The notes below the pieces were generated by a model. It ran no database searches, had not been told where the DNA came from, and saw nothing but the letters and a program-made list of their open reading frames with translations. Shown in pieces: positions 27,958 to 36,275 of a stretch of 64,000 bases of DNA. Positions within the stretch are counted from its first letter, which is position 1. Each line of letters begins with the position of its first letter. Position numbers and translations under genes: made by a program. This DNA is from Massilia aurea (GTDB lineage: Bacteria > Pseudomonadota > Gammaproteobacteria > Burkholderiales > Burkholderiaceae_D). The stretch covers positions 124,001-188,000 of the forward strand of contig NZ_JACHBX010000006.1 in the NCBI RefSeq assembly GCF_014200505.1. Direction: 5' to 3'.

Positions 27958-28120
27958 ACTTGTCTCGCAGGAAGGGGCACGGTCGTGCCGGGCCATTATA
28001 TAGAACACGCCGGGTAGGCGATCTCTTGTCGGCGGACGGCGCCGGGTCAGCGCCACCCGTCATGACAGTAAAGGAAACACCGGCGAATGTGCGCCGGTTA
28101 TTGCCACGCAAACGCTGTTT

Positions 28121-28582
28121 TTATGCCACTTCGACGATCATCTCGATCTCGACGCAGGTGCCGCGCGGCAGCGAGGCAACGCCAAAGGCCGAACGTGCAT
28201 GCTTGCCGGCGTCGCCGAATACGTCGCCGATCAGTTCCGATGCGCCGTTCGTGACCAGGTGCTGCTCGTTGTACTCCGGGGTCGATGCGACCAGGCTCAT
28301 GAGCCTGACAATGCGCTTGACGCGGGTCAGGTCGCCGCCGACGGCTTCCTGCAGCGTGCCGATCAGGTCGATGGCGACCGAGCGTGCAGCAGCCTGGCCG
28401 TCGGCGGTGGTCTTGTCGCGGCCCAGGATGCCGGCGTTCGGCGAACCGTCGGCGTTCTTGGCGATGTGGCCCGAAATGAACACGAGGTTGCCGGTCTGGA
28501 CATACATGACGTAGGCCGCTGCCGGGGTCGCTGGCGCTTCCAGCGTGATGTTCAGTTCTTTGAGTTTGTCGTAGACGGTCAT
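28121..28582 (-). CDS. RidA family protein (longer YjgF variant)
   Basis: 153 residues, about 25 longer than E. coli RidA, as in the larger RidA subgroup. The family pattern includes VFISGHIAKNADG, VKRIVRLMSLVAS and an Arg in ARSAFGVASLPRG at the position used by RidA to hydrolyse 2-aminoacrylate-type enamines. The protein is cytoplasmic and probably trimeric. It lies between an EamA exporter and an aminotransferase on the same strand, consistent with removal of reactive imines made by PLP enzymes. Confidence 0.88.
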   Translation of the reverse strand: MTVYDKLKELNITLEAPATPAAAYVMYVQTGNLVFISGHIAKNADGSPNAGILGRDKTTADGQAAARSVAIDLIGTLQEAVGGDLTRVKRIVRLMSLVASTPEYNEQHLVTNGASELIGDVFGDAGKHARSAFGVASLPRGTCVEIEMIVEVA

Positions 28583-28669
28583 GGAATTTCCAGGGTGCGT
28601 GAATGAATCCGGTATTGTACGTCGAGCGCAGTTGGTCGAGCGAACCGTGCTGCCCGTCGTGCGACCCGA

Positions 28670-29590
28670 TCATGCGGCGTGGCGGCGTACCTGCAGCCGA
28701 CGGCCGGCGCATACGACGCCGATCACGGCCAGTGCAAACAGGCAGTTGCTCAGCGCCAGCCGCTCGCCGAGCAGCACCGCCGCGCCGAGCAAGCTCATGA
28801 ACGGCTGCAGCAGCTGCACCTGGCCGACTCGCGCGATTCCGCCTAACGCCAGGCCGCGATACCAGAAAAAGAAGCCGACGAACATCGAGATCGCCGTGAC
28901 ATACGCCAGCCCTGCCCAGGCAGCGGGACCGACGGCGGCAACGTCGACCGGGTGGCGCGCAAGATGCCAGGCCAGCATCGGCGCGGCGAGCGGTACGGCC
29001 AGCAGCAGCGCCCAGCAAATCGTCTCGGGTCCACCCAGCGTGCGCGCCAGCTTGCCGCCTTCGGCATAGCCCATCGCGCCGGCGGCCAGCGCCGCAAACA
29101 TCAAGAGGTCGGCCGGTGCCAGCACGCCGCCACCCTGGAGCAGCGCGAACGCCACCACGATTGCCGCGCCGAGCACGGCCATGAGCCAGAAGGCCGGTGA
29201 AGGCCGCTCGTCGCCACGCAGCGCTGCATAGATCATTGTCATCAGCGGCAGCAAGCCGGCCAGCACGGCGCCGTGCGCGGCGGGCAGGGCGCGCAACGCC
29301 ATTGAACTGAGCAAGGGAAAGCCGATCACCACGCCCAGCATCACAAGTCCAAGAGGCAACCAGGCGCCCCGTGGCGGCAGCGGGCCGCGGCGCCAGACAA
29401 GCCAGCCGGCAGCCAGCGCGGCCGCGCCCAGCGCCCGGGCCAGCGCCGCGAACAGCGGATCGAGATCCATGACCGCCATGCGGGTGAATGGCATGGTCAG
29501 GCTGAACATGGCCACGCCTGCCAGCCCGAGCAGCATGCCGCGGGATTCGTCGCGGCTGGTGGGCGAGGCGGGGTGGGCGATGGCGGTCAT
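28670..29590 (-). CDS. EamA/DMT-family metabolite exporter
   Basis: 306 residues with about ten hydrophobic segments in two EamA halves. The N-terminal MTAIAHP is followed by GMLLGLAGVAMFSLTMPFTRMAV, and the second half ends with SLLGAAVLLGERLALSN, the common end of EamA repeats. DMT transporters export amino acids and related metabolites. It is divergent from a MocR regulator across a 113-base gap with an inverted repeat, a usual pairing for regulator and exporter. Confidence 0.88.
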   Translation of the reverse strand: MTAIAHPASPTSRDESRGMLLGLAGVAMFSLTMPFTRMAVMDLDPLFAALARALGAAALAAGWLVWRRGPLPPRGAWLPLGLVMLGVVIGFPLLSSMALRALPAAHGAVLAGLLPLMTMIYAALRGDERPSPAFWLMAVLGAAIVVAFALLQGGGVLAPADLLMFAALAAGAMGYAEGGKLARTLGGPETICWALLLAVPLAAPMLAWHLARHPVDVAAVGPAAWAGLAYVTAISMFVGFFFWYRGLALGGIARVGQVQLLQPFMSLLGAAVLLGERLALSNCLFALAVIGVVCAGRRLQVRRHAA

Positions 29591-29622
29591 GCGGCTCCTT
29601 TAGCAGGGGTTGTGTGAGTGAA

Positions 29623-29668
29623 GTACTTGGGACTATCCTACGACCACCGACCAATACAGTCCCAGTAC
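29623..29668. promoter_or_regulatory. Candidate MocR operator between eamA and mocR
   Basis: Imperfect inverted repeat: GTACTTGGGACT (29623-29634) faces AGTCCCAGTAC (29658-29668), matching in 11 positions with one inserted T. A second partial copy of ACAGT/TACAG overlaps the right arm. GATAAT at 29678-29683 could be the -10 for the MocR gene, which would put the right arm over its -35. MocR regulators often bind such repeats in the shared gap with their target. Confidence 0.5.
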
Positions 29669-29703
29669 AGTTGCCCCGATAATTTACCCACTGTGGTGGA
29701 GCG

Positions 29704-31110
29704 ATGACCAATACACCCGCTTTTGCTTTTACCCGTGCCGAGGGCGAGCCGCTGGCCGAGCAAATCGTGCGCGCCGTGGCCGCGCGCGTCGACGAGCGCC
29801 TGCTGCGGCCGGGTGCACGCATGCCGTCGATTCGCCAGTTCGCTGCCAGCCACGGCGTCTCGCCATTCACCGTGGTGGCCAGCTACGACCGGCTGGTGGC
29901 GCAGGGTTATCTGGAATCGCGGCGTGGCGCCGGCTTCTTCGTACGAGAGAGGCAGCCGGTGCCGGCGCGGCTGGCGACGCAACCAGCCGCGGTGCCGGAT
30001 TCGCTCGACATCGCCTGGCTGGTGCGCAGCATGTTCCGCCAGGCGCCGCTCGGTTTTCAGCCCGGTTCCGGGGTGTTGCCGGTCGGCTGGCTGGATGGCC
30101 CGGCGGTGGCCAATGCGCTGCGCGCGCTGAGTCGCCAGAATTGTGATGGCCTGCTGGGCTATGGCCCGCCGCACGGCTTTTTGCCGCTGCGCCAGCAACT
30201 CCAGCTGAAGCTGGCCGAGATGGAAATCGAGGCCGGGCCGGAGCAGCTCGTGACCACGCTCGGCGTGACCCAGGCGCTCGACCTGGTGGCGCGCGAATTC
30301 TGCCAGCCGGGCGACACGGTGCTGGTCGACGATCCGGCCTGGTTCCTGATGTTCGGATCGTTCGCGGCCCTGGGCCTGAAGGTGGTCGGCGTGCCGCGTC
30401 GGGCCGATGGGCCGGACCTGGCGCAGCTCGAGCACCTGGCCGCACTGCACCGGCCGCGCCTGTTCGTCATCAATTCGGTCTTGCACAATCCGACGTCGTC
30501 GTCGATATCGGCGGCCAAGGCATTCCAGGTGCTGCGCCTGGCCGAACAGCACGGGTTTCTGGTGGTCGAAGACGATATCTATTGCGACTTGCACCCGGGT
30601 GGCGCCACGCGCCTGGCTGCACTGGACGGCTTGCAGCGCGTGATCTACCTGGGCGGGTTTTCGAAATCGATGGCGGCCAATCTGCGGGTGGGCTTCATCG
30701 CCACCTCGCGCGAGCGCGCGCTGCGATTGTCGGACCGCAAGATGCTCGCCACGCTCAGCACGAGCGACCTTGGCGAGCGGGTCGTCTACAAGATCCTGAG
30801 CGAGGGCCACTACCGCAAACATCTCGACCGCATCCGGGCGCGCCTGGACAAGGCGCGGCCCGGGGCGCTGCGCCGGCTTGAAACGCTGGGCCTGGCGGTC
30901 GAGTCGGCACCGGCGGCCGGCATGTTTGTCTGGGTCGATGCCGGCTGCGATACCAATGCGCTGACGGCGCGCGCACTCGGGTTGGACATCTTGCTGGCGC
31001 CGGGCAGCCTGTTCTCGCCCAACCAGCAGCCATCGACCCGCATGCGCCTGAACCTGGCGGCGCTGCAGGATCCGGCCGTCTGGCGCTTTCTGGAGACGCG
31101 CGGCGCCTGA
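29704..31110 (+). CDS. MocR-type GntR/aminotransferase transcriptional regulator
   Basis: 468 residues. The N-terminal winged helix (about 8-78) shows LRPGARMPSIRQFAASHGVS and SRRGAGFFV. The rest is a fold-type I aminotransferase domain with NSVLHNPTSS and a PLP lysine in GGFSKSMAANLRVGF. MocR proteins sense PLP or an amine/amino acid and usually control one adjacent gene. Here the divergent EamA exporter is the likely target, and RidA and the aminotransferase downstream of it may be part of the same response. It is not adjacent to pdxST or gab genes. Confidence 0.92.
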   Translation: MTNTPAFAFTRAEGEPLAEQIVRAVAARVDERLLRPGARMPSIRQFAASHGVSPFTVVASYDRLVAQGYLESRRGAGFFVRERQPVPARLATQPAAVPDSLDIAWLVRSMFRQAPLGFQPGSGVLPVGWLDGPAVANALRALSRQNCDGLLGYGPPHGFLPLRQQLQLKLAEMEIEAGPEQLVTTLGVTQALDLVAREFCQPGDTVLVDDPAWFLMFGSFAALGLKVVGVPRRADGPDLAQLEHLAALHRPRLFVINSVLHNPTSSSISAAKAFQVLRLAEQHGFLVVEDDIYCDLHPGGATRLAALDGLQRVIYLGGFSKSMAANLRVGFIATSRERALRLSDRKMLATLSTSDLGERVVYKILSEGHYRKHLDRIRARLDKARPGALRRLETLGLAVESAPAAGMFVWVDAGCDTNALTARALGLDILLAPGSLFSPNQQPSTRMRLNLAALQDPAVWRFLETRGA

Positions 31111-31147
31111 CGTCGGGACGTCTGGATATTGCTTATCAAAAATATCT

Positions 31148-31175
31148 CTTGAAATCCCCCGGCAGGGCCACATAT
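31148..31175 (+). promoter_or_regulatory. Heat-shock (sigma-32) type promoter of htpG
   Basis: CTTGAAA at 31148-31154, 13-base spacer, then CCACATAT at 31168-31175. This matches the sigma-32 consensus CTTGAAA-N13/14-CCCCATnT at all but one or two positions. The expected transcript start is about 40 bases before the htpG ATG. Because the ATG at 31174 lies inside the -10, this supports the internal htpG start. Confidence 0.8.
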
Positions 31176-31221
31176 GCGTCCGAGTCTGACCAACCCCTAT
31201 TTGTCTTTAACGAGGAACAAG

Positions 31222-33141
31222 ATGGCACACGCCGAAAAAGAAACCCTTGGATTTCAGGCTGAAGTAAAACAGCTGCTGCAACTGATGATTCACTCCTTGT
31301 ACTCCAACAAGGAAATCTTCCTGCGCGAATTGATCTCGAACGCGTCGGATGCCTCCGACAAGCTGCGCTTCGAGGCGATCAACAATGACGCCCTGTACGG
31401 CAACGACCACGAACTGAAAATCAAGGTGGCGTTCGACGCCGCCGCCAAGACGATCACGATCTCGGACAACGGTATCGGCATGAACCGTGACGAAGTGATC
31501 TCGCACCTGGGCACCATCGCCAAGTCGGGCACCAAGGAATTCTTCAGCAAGCTCTCCGGCGACCAGCAGCAGGACGCAGCGCTGATCGGCCAGTTCGGCG
31601 TGGGCTTCTATTCGGGCTTCATCGTCGCCTCGAAAATCACCGTCGAGACCCGCCGCGCAGGCGCCGACGCAGCCGAAGGCGTGCGCTGGGAGTCTGCCGG
31701 CGAAGGCGATTACAGCATCGAACAGATCGAAAAAGCCGGTCGCGGCACCGATGTGATCCTGCACCTGCGCGACGGCGAAGAAGAACTGCTGTCGGCATGG
31801 AAGCTCAAGTCGATCATCCGCAAATACTCGGACCACATCTCGCTGCCGATCGTGATGCAGAAAGAAGAGTGGGACGAAGAGAAGAAGGAAACCGTCCTGA
31901 AGGACGACGTCGAGACCGTGAACCAGGCCAGCGCGCTGTGGGCACGCTCGAAGAACGACATCACCGAAGAGCAGTACAACGAGTTCTACAAGCACGTCTC
32001 GCACGACTTCCAGGAACCGCTGACCTACACCCATAACCGGGTCGAGGGCCGCAGCGAATACACGCAACTGCTGTACGTGCCGGCGCACGCACCGTTCGAC
32101 CTGTGGGACCGCAACAAGCGCGGCGGCATCAAGCTGTACGTCAAGCGCGTCTTCATCATGGACGACGCCGAGCAGCTGATGCCGACCTACCTACGCTTCA
32201 TCAAGGGCGTGATCGACTCGAGCGACCTGCCACTGAACGTCTCGCGTGAAATCCTGCAGGAGTCGCGCGACGTGCGCGTGATCCGCGAAGGTTCGACCAA
32301 GCGCGTGCTGGGGATGCTGGAAGAAATGGCGAACTCGGACGAGCAGGCCGGCAAGGACAAGTACGCGACCTTCTGGAAGGAATTCGGCCAGGTGCTCAAG
32401 GAAGGCGTGGGCGAGGATGCGACCAACAAGGACCGCATCGCCAAGCTGCTGCGCTTTGCCTCGACCGCCAATGACTCGGACGCCCAGACCGTCTCGTTCG
32501 CCGACTATATCGGCCGCATGAAGGAAGGCCAGGACAAGATCTATTACGTCACGGCTGACAACTACAACGCCGGCAAGAACAGCCCGCACCTGGAAATCTT
32601 CCGCAAGAAGGGTGTCGAAGTCATCCTGATGACCGACCGCGTCGACGAGTGGATGCTGTCGTTCTTCACCGAGTTCGAAGGCAAGGAACTGGTATCGGTC
32701 GCCAAGGGCGGCCTGGACCTGGGCGCGCTGGAAGACGAGACCGAGAAGAAGGAACATGCCGAGACCGAAGCCGGCTACAAGGAACTGGTCGAGAGCATGA
32801 AGGGCGCGCTGGGCGAGAAGGCCAAGGAAGTGCGCGTGACGTTCCGCCTGACCGATTCGCCGGCCTGCCTGGTGGCGGATGACAACGAGCTGTCGGGCAA
32901 CCTGTTGCGCATGCTGAAAGCTGCAGGCCAGGACGCGCCAGAGTCGAAGCCGATCCTCGAGATCAACCCGGACCACCCGCTGGTGCAGCGCCTGAAGTAC
33001 GAAGACACGACGAGCCCGCGCTTTGCCGACTGGTCGCACATCCTGTTCGATCAGGCGATGCTGGCCGAAGGCGGCAGCCTGAGCGATCCGGCGTCGTTCG
33101 TGAAGCGCCTGAACGAAATGCTGCTCTCTGGCGCGAAGTAA
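31222..33141 (+). CDS. htpG: Molecular chaperone HtpG (Hsp90)
   Basis: 639 residues from ATG 31222, which follows GAGGAAC; an in-frame ATG at 31174 lies inside the heat-shock promoter and is rejected. ATPase motifs: FLRELISNASDASDKLR, ISDNGIGMNRDEV and QFGVGFYSGFIVA. The C-terminal dimerisation domain ends without an MEEVD tail, as usual for bacterial HtpG. It is a cytosolic ATP-dependent chaperone. Transcribed alone: sigma-32 promoter in front, strong terminator behind. Confidence 0.98.
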   Translation: MAHAEKETLGFQAEVKQLLQLMIHSLYSNKEIFLRELISNASDASDKLRFEAINNDALYGNDHELKIKVAFDAAAKTITISDNGIGMNRDEVISHLGTIAKSGTKEFFSKLSGDQQQDAALIGQFGVGFYSGFIVASKITVETRRAGADAAEGVRWESAGEGDYSIEQIEKAGRGTDVILHLRDGEEELLSAWKLKSIIRKYSDHISLPIVMQKEEWDEEKKETVLKDDVETVNQASALWARSKNDITEEQYNEFYKHVSHDFQEPLTYTHNRVEGRSEYTQLLYVPAHAPFDLWDRNKRGGIKLYVKRVFIMDDAEQLMPTYLRFIKGVIDSSDLPLNVSREILQESRDVRVIREGSTKRVLGMLEEMANSDEQAGKDKYATFWKEFGQVLKEGVGEDATNKDRIAKLLRFASTANDSDAQTVSFADYIGRMKEGQDKIYYVTADNYNAGKNSPHLEIFRKKGVEVILMTDRVDEWMLSFFTEFEGKELVSVAKGGLDLGALEDETEKKEHAETEAGYKELVESMKGALGEKAKEVRVTFRLTDSPACLVADDNELSGNLLRMLKAAGQDAPESKPILEINPDHPLVQRLKYEDTTSPRFADWSHILFDQAMLAEGGSLSDPASFVKRLNEMLLSGAK

Positions 33142-33160
33142 GCGCTTGATCGCTTAGTGT

Positions 33161-33200
33161 AAAAGCCGCCGCTCCCGTTACCGGGAGCGGCGGCTTTTTT
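33161..33200 (+). terminator. Rho-independent terminator of htpG
   Basis: A 17-bp stem beginning AAAAGCCGCCGCTCCCG, with a TTAC loop and the matching arm, followed by six T residues. This is the clearest intrinsic terminator in the window. Confidence 0.95.
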
Positions 33201-33229
33201 ATGCGCGCTGATCGGCGCTGCTGGTCGAC

Positions 33230-33619
33230 CTACAGGTGGCGCACTTCGGCTGGCGCTGTATGCCAGTTGTCGTTGCGGCCATCGATATAGCGCACCGGCG
33301 CCGCCATCAGCGCATCGACCGGCAGATCGTCCAGGCTGGCGACCGTCACCGCAACGAACGGTCCCGCAGCGACTGTCGTGAAGACATGGATGCCGCACAC
33401 GCTGCAGAAAGCGTGACCGTCACGTTGCGCGCCGAAGCGGTAGTCGCGCAGCGTCTCCTGCCCCTGCAACAGGTGAAACGCCGTGGGCGCGACGATAAAT
33501 GCCCAGAACCGCAGCTTGGTGCAGATCGAGCAGTTGCACTTGACCGTGCCAGCGGCCAGGTCGATGTCGGCCTCATAGCGTACCGAACCGCAGTGGCAAC
33601 TGCCGTGAAAGGTGGTCAT
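33230..33619 (-). CDS. GFA family zinc protein (glutathione-dependent formaldehyde-activating-like)
   Basis: 129 residues. Cysteines sit in the GFA pattern: C8/C10 (SCHCGSVRYE), C28/C30/C33 (KCNCSICTK) and C72/C75 (FCSVCGIH), which would bind two zinc ions. Despite the family name most members have no proven formaldehyde role. It is last in a four-gene minus-strand run (acyltransferase, hydrolase, GNAT, GFA); its ATG abuts the GNAT stop (TGAATG). Confidence 0.88.
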   Translation of the reverse strand: MTTFHGSCHCGSVRYEADIDLAAGTVKCNCSICTKLRFWAFIVAPTAFHLLQGQETLRDYRFGAQRDGHAFCSVCGIHVFTTVAAGPFVAVTVASLDDLPVDALMAAPVRYIDGRNDNWHTAPAEVRHL

Positions 33620-34162
33620 TCAGGTCGCCATGCCATGGCCATGGCGAAGGGTCCAGGTAGCACGGTTGATGCCGTACGCCGCGACGGACGTGCCATGCCA
33701 CGTTTCAACGCTGCGATACGTCATGCCCAATTTGTCCATCACGCGCCGCGACGCGGCGTTTGCAGGGTCGCAGATCGCGCACAGCAGCGGCACCTCCAGA
33801 TCGTCGAAGGCAAAGCGTGCCATGCGCTCGGCTGCTTCGATCGCATAACCCTGGCCCCAGCGATCGGGCCGCAGGCGCCAGCCGATTTCATGCGGGTTGG
33901 ATGTGTCGTGCTCGAGATGCTGGATACAGCCGGCGCCGATCAACTCGCCCGAGTCGCGTTCGATCAGGCTCCACCACGCGTAGCCGAGCGCTTCCCAGCG
34001 CGCCTTGACCCGAGCGATCACGGCGTGCGTGTCGTCGGGTGTTTCGGGCTGGCCCGAAATGAAGCGCATGACGAGCGGGTCACTGTTAAGCCGGCGCAGG
34101 CCGTCGTAATGTGCTTCCTGCATCGGTTCGAAGCGCAGCCGCGCGCTGTCCAGGACCGTCAT
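33620..34162 (-). CDS. GNAT-family N-acetyltransferase (RimJ/RimL-like)
   Basis: 180 residues. The opening TVLDSARLRFEPMQEAHYDGL and the acetyl-CoA loop RPDRWGQGYAIEA, followed by NAASRRVMDKLGM, are typical of the GNAT_3 group that acetylates protein N-termini or small molecules. Substrate unknown. Its ATG overlaps the stop of the upstream hydrolase by four bases (ATGA at 34159-34162) and its own stop directly precedes the GFA ATG. Confidence 0.88.
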   Translation of the reverse strand: MTVLDSARLRFEPMQEAHYDGLRRLNSDPLVMRFISGQPETPDDTHAVIARVKARWEALGYAWWSLIERDSGELIGAGCIQHLEHDTSNPHEIGWRLRPDRWGQGYAIEAAERMARFAFDDLEVPLLCAICDPANAASRRVMDKLGMTYRSVETWHGTSVAAYGINRATWTLRHGHGMAT

Positions 34163-34710
34163 CGTTTATTGTTGATGTCGGCGCAAAACGCGTCCAGCAG
34201 ACGCAAGCCGTCGGGCCAGTCGCCATAGCCTGAATCGGTGGTGACGTGGCCGGCGTCGCCGATCTCGACCAGTTTGCTGCCCCAGGCGTCGGCAAACGAC
34301 TGGGTGCGCTCGAGGGTGGCGTAAGGATCGTTCGTGCTGGCCACGATCATGCTGGGAAACGGCAGCGGCGTGCGTGGGGCCGGCGCCCAGTTCCCAGCAG
34401 GGATCGGGAACGATGGCCGCTCGACGTCGCTGGGCGCCACCAGAAACGCGCCCGCTACTTTCAGGGGCGAACCCGACAGCGCCCAGTGCGCGACCAGCAT
34501 GCAGCCGAGGCTGTGCGCCACCAGCACCGGGGCGCCGCTGCAGCCGGCGATGGCTTCTTCCATCTCGGCCACCCACTCGTCGCGGTCGGGGTTGGTCCAG
34601 TCGCGGTGCTCCGCGCGGCGCCATGCCGGATTGCGCTCGTGCCACAGCGATTGCCAGTGGTGGGGCCCGGAATTGAACAGACCGGGCAGGATCAGTACGT
34701 CACACGTCAT
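34159..34710 (-). CDS. RBBP9/YdeN-family serine hydrolase
   Basis: 183 residues, a compact alpha/beta hydrolase. The opening DVLILPGLFNSGPHHWQSLW is the family mark. The triad is visible: S67 in AHSLGCM, Asp in ASTNDPYA, His in DAGHVTTDSGYGDWPDG. Substrates of bacterial members are largely unknown. Overlaps of four bases with both neighbours show tight translational coupling in this operon. Confidence 0.9.
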   Translation of the reverse strand: MTCDVLILPGLFNSGPHHWQSLWHERNPAWRRAEHRDWTNPDRDEWVAEMEEAIAGCSGAPVLVAHSLGCMLVAHWALSGSPLKVAGAFLVAPSDVERPSFPIPAGNWAPAPRTPLPFPSMIVASTNDPYATLERTQSFADAWGSKLVEIGDAGHVTTDSGYGDWPDGLRLLDAFCADINNKR

Positions 34711-35867
34711 CTTGTTTCTCCTTGATGGGAATGGTCAGCGTCGGCGCCATTGTGATGGACTGGGCGCGGCGCGTGGCGCCGCAGCGGGCGCAGCGCGCGC
34801 TCGAACAGGCGCTTGAACACGTCCTTGCGCTGCTCGGTCAGCATGCCGAGCAGGGCCGTTGCGAAGGCGACGGCGGCCGACAGAGCCAGCACGTCGGTCA
34901 CGCTGGCGGGATCATGCGGATACAGCTCGGGCCAGCCGATCAGCACCAGCGCATGCGACAGGTACAGCGTCAGCGTATAAGCGGCGAACAGCCGGATGGG
35001 CCGCGCCACGCGCAGCAGGCCGGTAAAGCCGGCAAAGCGTGCACAGGCGAAGTTGAGGACAACGATCAGGCCGAAGGCGTAGTCGGCCAGGAAACGGTCG
35101 GCATTACCGAGTGCAACGTATTGACCGAGCCAGCTGGCGCGGCCGGCCTCGCGCAGCAGTTCCTCGACGCCGTATGCCTCGTAGGCAACCAGCAAGACCA
35201 TGCTCAGCCCCCAGCCGGCGCGCGCCGCTGTACGGCCCAGGCTGTAGCGCACCTGCCAGTGATACAGCGCGACGCCGGCCAGCCAGACGGGCAGCAGGAG
35301 CCACAGCTTGTAACCCATGACGGCCAGCAGCAGGGCAATTGCCGGCAGGCGCCATGGGCGGCGCACGTAACAGGCGACGCCGAACAGGACATAGAACCAG
35401 ACTTCATAATTGAGCGACCACCAGGGGGCGAGCCAGGGCGGGTACTCCGACAGTTTCCACAAGTCGCCCATGAACAACAGGTGGAATGGGACATAGAACC
35501 AGGGCTTGGCCACCTGATAGCTCGCGTCCATGCCGGGGACATGCGGGCCCTGGCTCAGGTAAGCGCACAGGAAGCCCAGCAGCAGCACGGGCAGGGCCAC
35601 CGAATAGATCCGGGCCGCGCGTGCAACGGTGAAGTCGAGTGCATCGGGGCGGCGTGTCTGTGTGGTGTAAGCAATAACGAAGCCGGACAGCACGAAGAAG
35701 GCCATGACCGATTCGCGGCCAAGCAGCGTCCAGTGCTGGGAGCCGGGAATGTCGACCAGCCTGAACATGCGCATATGCATCAGGACCACAGCCAGCGCGG
35801 CCAGGAAGCGGACCAGGTCGAGGTACACCGAGAACGGCTGGTTGAGGGGAGTAGGGGTAGTGCGCAT
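34707..35867 (-). CDS. Acyltransferase 3 family membrane protein (OafA-like)
   Basis: 386 residues from ATG 35867; a GTG 33 bases further (35900) is also in frame, and neither has a clear ribosome site. About ten hydrophobic helices. The early motif YLDLVRFLAALAVVLMHM holds the conserved Arg and His of this family, followed by ESVMAFFVLSGFVIAY and WWSLNYEVWFY. These inner-membrane enzymes add acyl (often acetyl) groups to exported glycans or lipids. No glycan gene is adjacent. Its stop overlaps the hydrolase ATG (ATGA). Confidence 0.9.
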   Translation of the reverse strand: MRTTPTPLNQPFSVYLDLVRFLAALAVVLMHMRMFRLVDIPGSQHWTLLGRESVMAFFVLSGFVIAYTTQTRRPDALDFTVARAARIYSVALPVLLLGFLCAYLSQGPHVPGMDASYQVAKPWFYVPFHLLFMGDLWKLSEYPPWLAPWWSLNYEVWFYVLFGVACYVRRPWRLPAIALLLAVMGYKLWLLLPVWLAGVALYHWQVRYSLGRTAARAGWGLSMVLLVAYEAYGVEELLREAGRASWLGQYVALGNADRFLADYAFGLIVVLNFACARFAGFTGLLRVARPIRLFAAYTLTLYLSHALVLIGWPELYPHDPASVTDVLALSAAVAFATALLGMLTEQRKDVFKRLFERALRPLRRHAPRPVHHNGADADHSHQGETR

Positions 35868-35959
35868 TGTGTTAATAATAAAGCAAAACGCGGATTGCAC
35901 GATTTTTGGCTAGGCACCGATGCGACCAAAAAAAGTTCAAAATTTTTTGCAGCGAACCC

Positions 35960-35986
35960 TAAAGTTCCCGCAGGACCGTCCGATAA
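35960..35986 (+). promoter_or_regulatory. Sigma-28 (FliA)-type promoter 1 upstream of flhD
   Basis: TAAAGTTC, 11-base spacer, TCCGATAA. Compared with the FliA consensus TAAAGTTT-N11-GCCGATAA it differs at two positions only. It is preceded by an AT-rich tract (AAAATTTTTT) about ten bases upstream that could act as an UP element. Confidence 0.72.
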
Positions 35987-36046
35987 CAGTCCCAGATAGG
36001 CAGCGAACCGCACCTATTTTTTTTAAAAAATAGTGGTGAATCGCCC

Positions 36047-36073
36047 TAAAGTCGGCGGCAAGGCTGCCGTAAA
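36047..36073 (+). promoter_or_regulatory. Sigma-28 (FliA)-type promoter 2 upstream of flhD
   Basis: TAAAGTCG, 11-base spacer, GCCGTAAA. Spacing is exact; the -10 GCCG core is kept with a weaker tail. It lies 87 bases downstream of site 1 and is preceded by a T8-A6 tract. Confidence 0.6.
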
Positions 36074-36141
36074 TGGAAGAGCAGGTGGGATCAGCAGTTT
36101 GGGCGGTCACGAAAATATTGAAAATTTTTTCAATCAGACCC

Positions 36142-36168
36142 TAAAGTTGCCCCGCGAGCTGCCGTTAA
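36142..36168 (+). promoter_or_regulatory. Sigma-28 (FliA)-type promoter 3 upstream of flhD
   Basis: TAAAGTTG, 11-base spacer, GCCGTTAA. It lies 95 bases downstream of site 2 and 275 bases before flhD. The upstream stretch AAAATTTTTT…GACCC is nearly the same as that before site 1, which points to duplication of a promoter unit. A degenerate fourth TAAAG follows at once (36166). Confidence 0.7.
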
Positions 36169-36257
36169 AGAGATTAGCTGCTGTTGCCGAGTGGCAAAAT
36201 TGCGACAAACGCGTTTTGTTGCTGCATATCATCAAGGTGCTTTCCTGCACCAAACAG

Positions 36258-36275
36258 CCCTGGTTTTTACCAGGG
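36258..36275 (+). promoter_or_regulatory. Hairpin in the flhD leader
   Basis: CCCTGG and CCAGGG pair around the six-base loop TTTTTA. It is about 170 bases before the flhD ATG, so it would sit in the long 5' untranslated leader if the sigma-28 sites are used. Leaders of flhDC are known targets of small RNAs and CsrA in other bacteria; a role for this one is inference. Confidence 0.4.
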
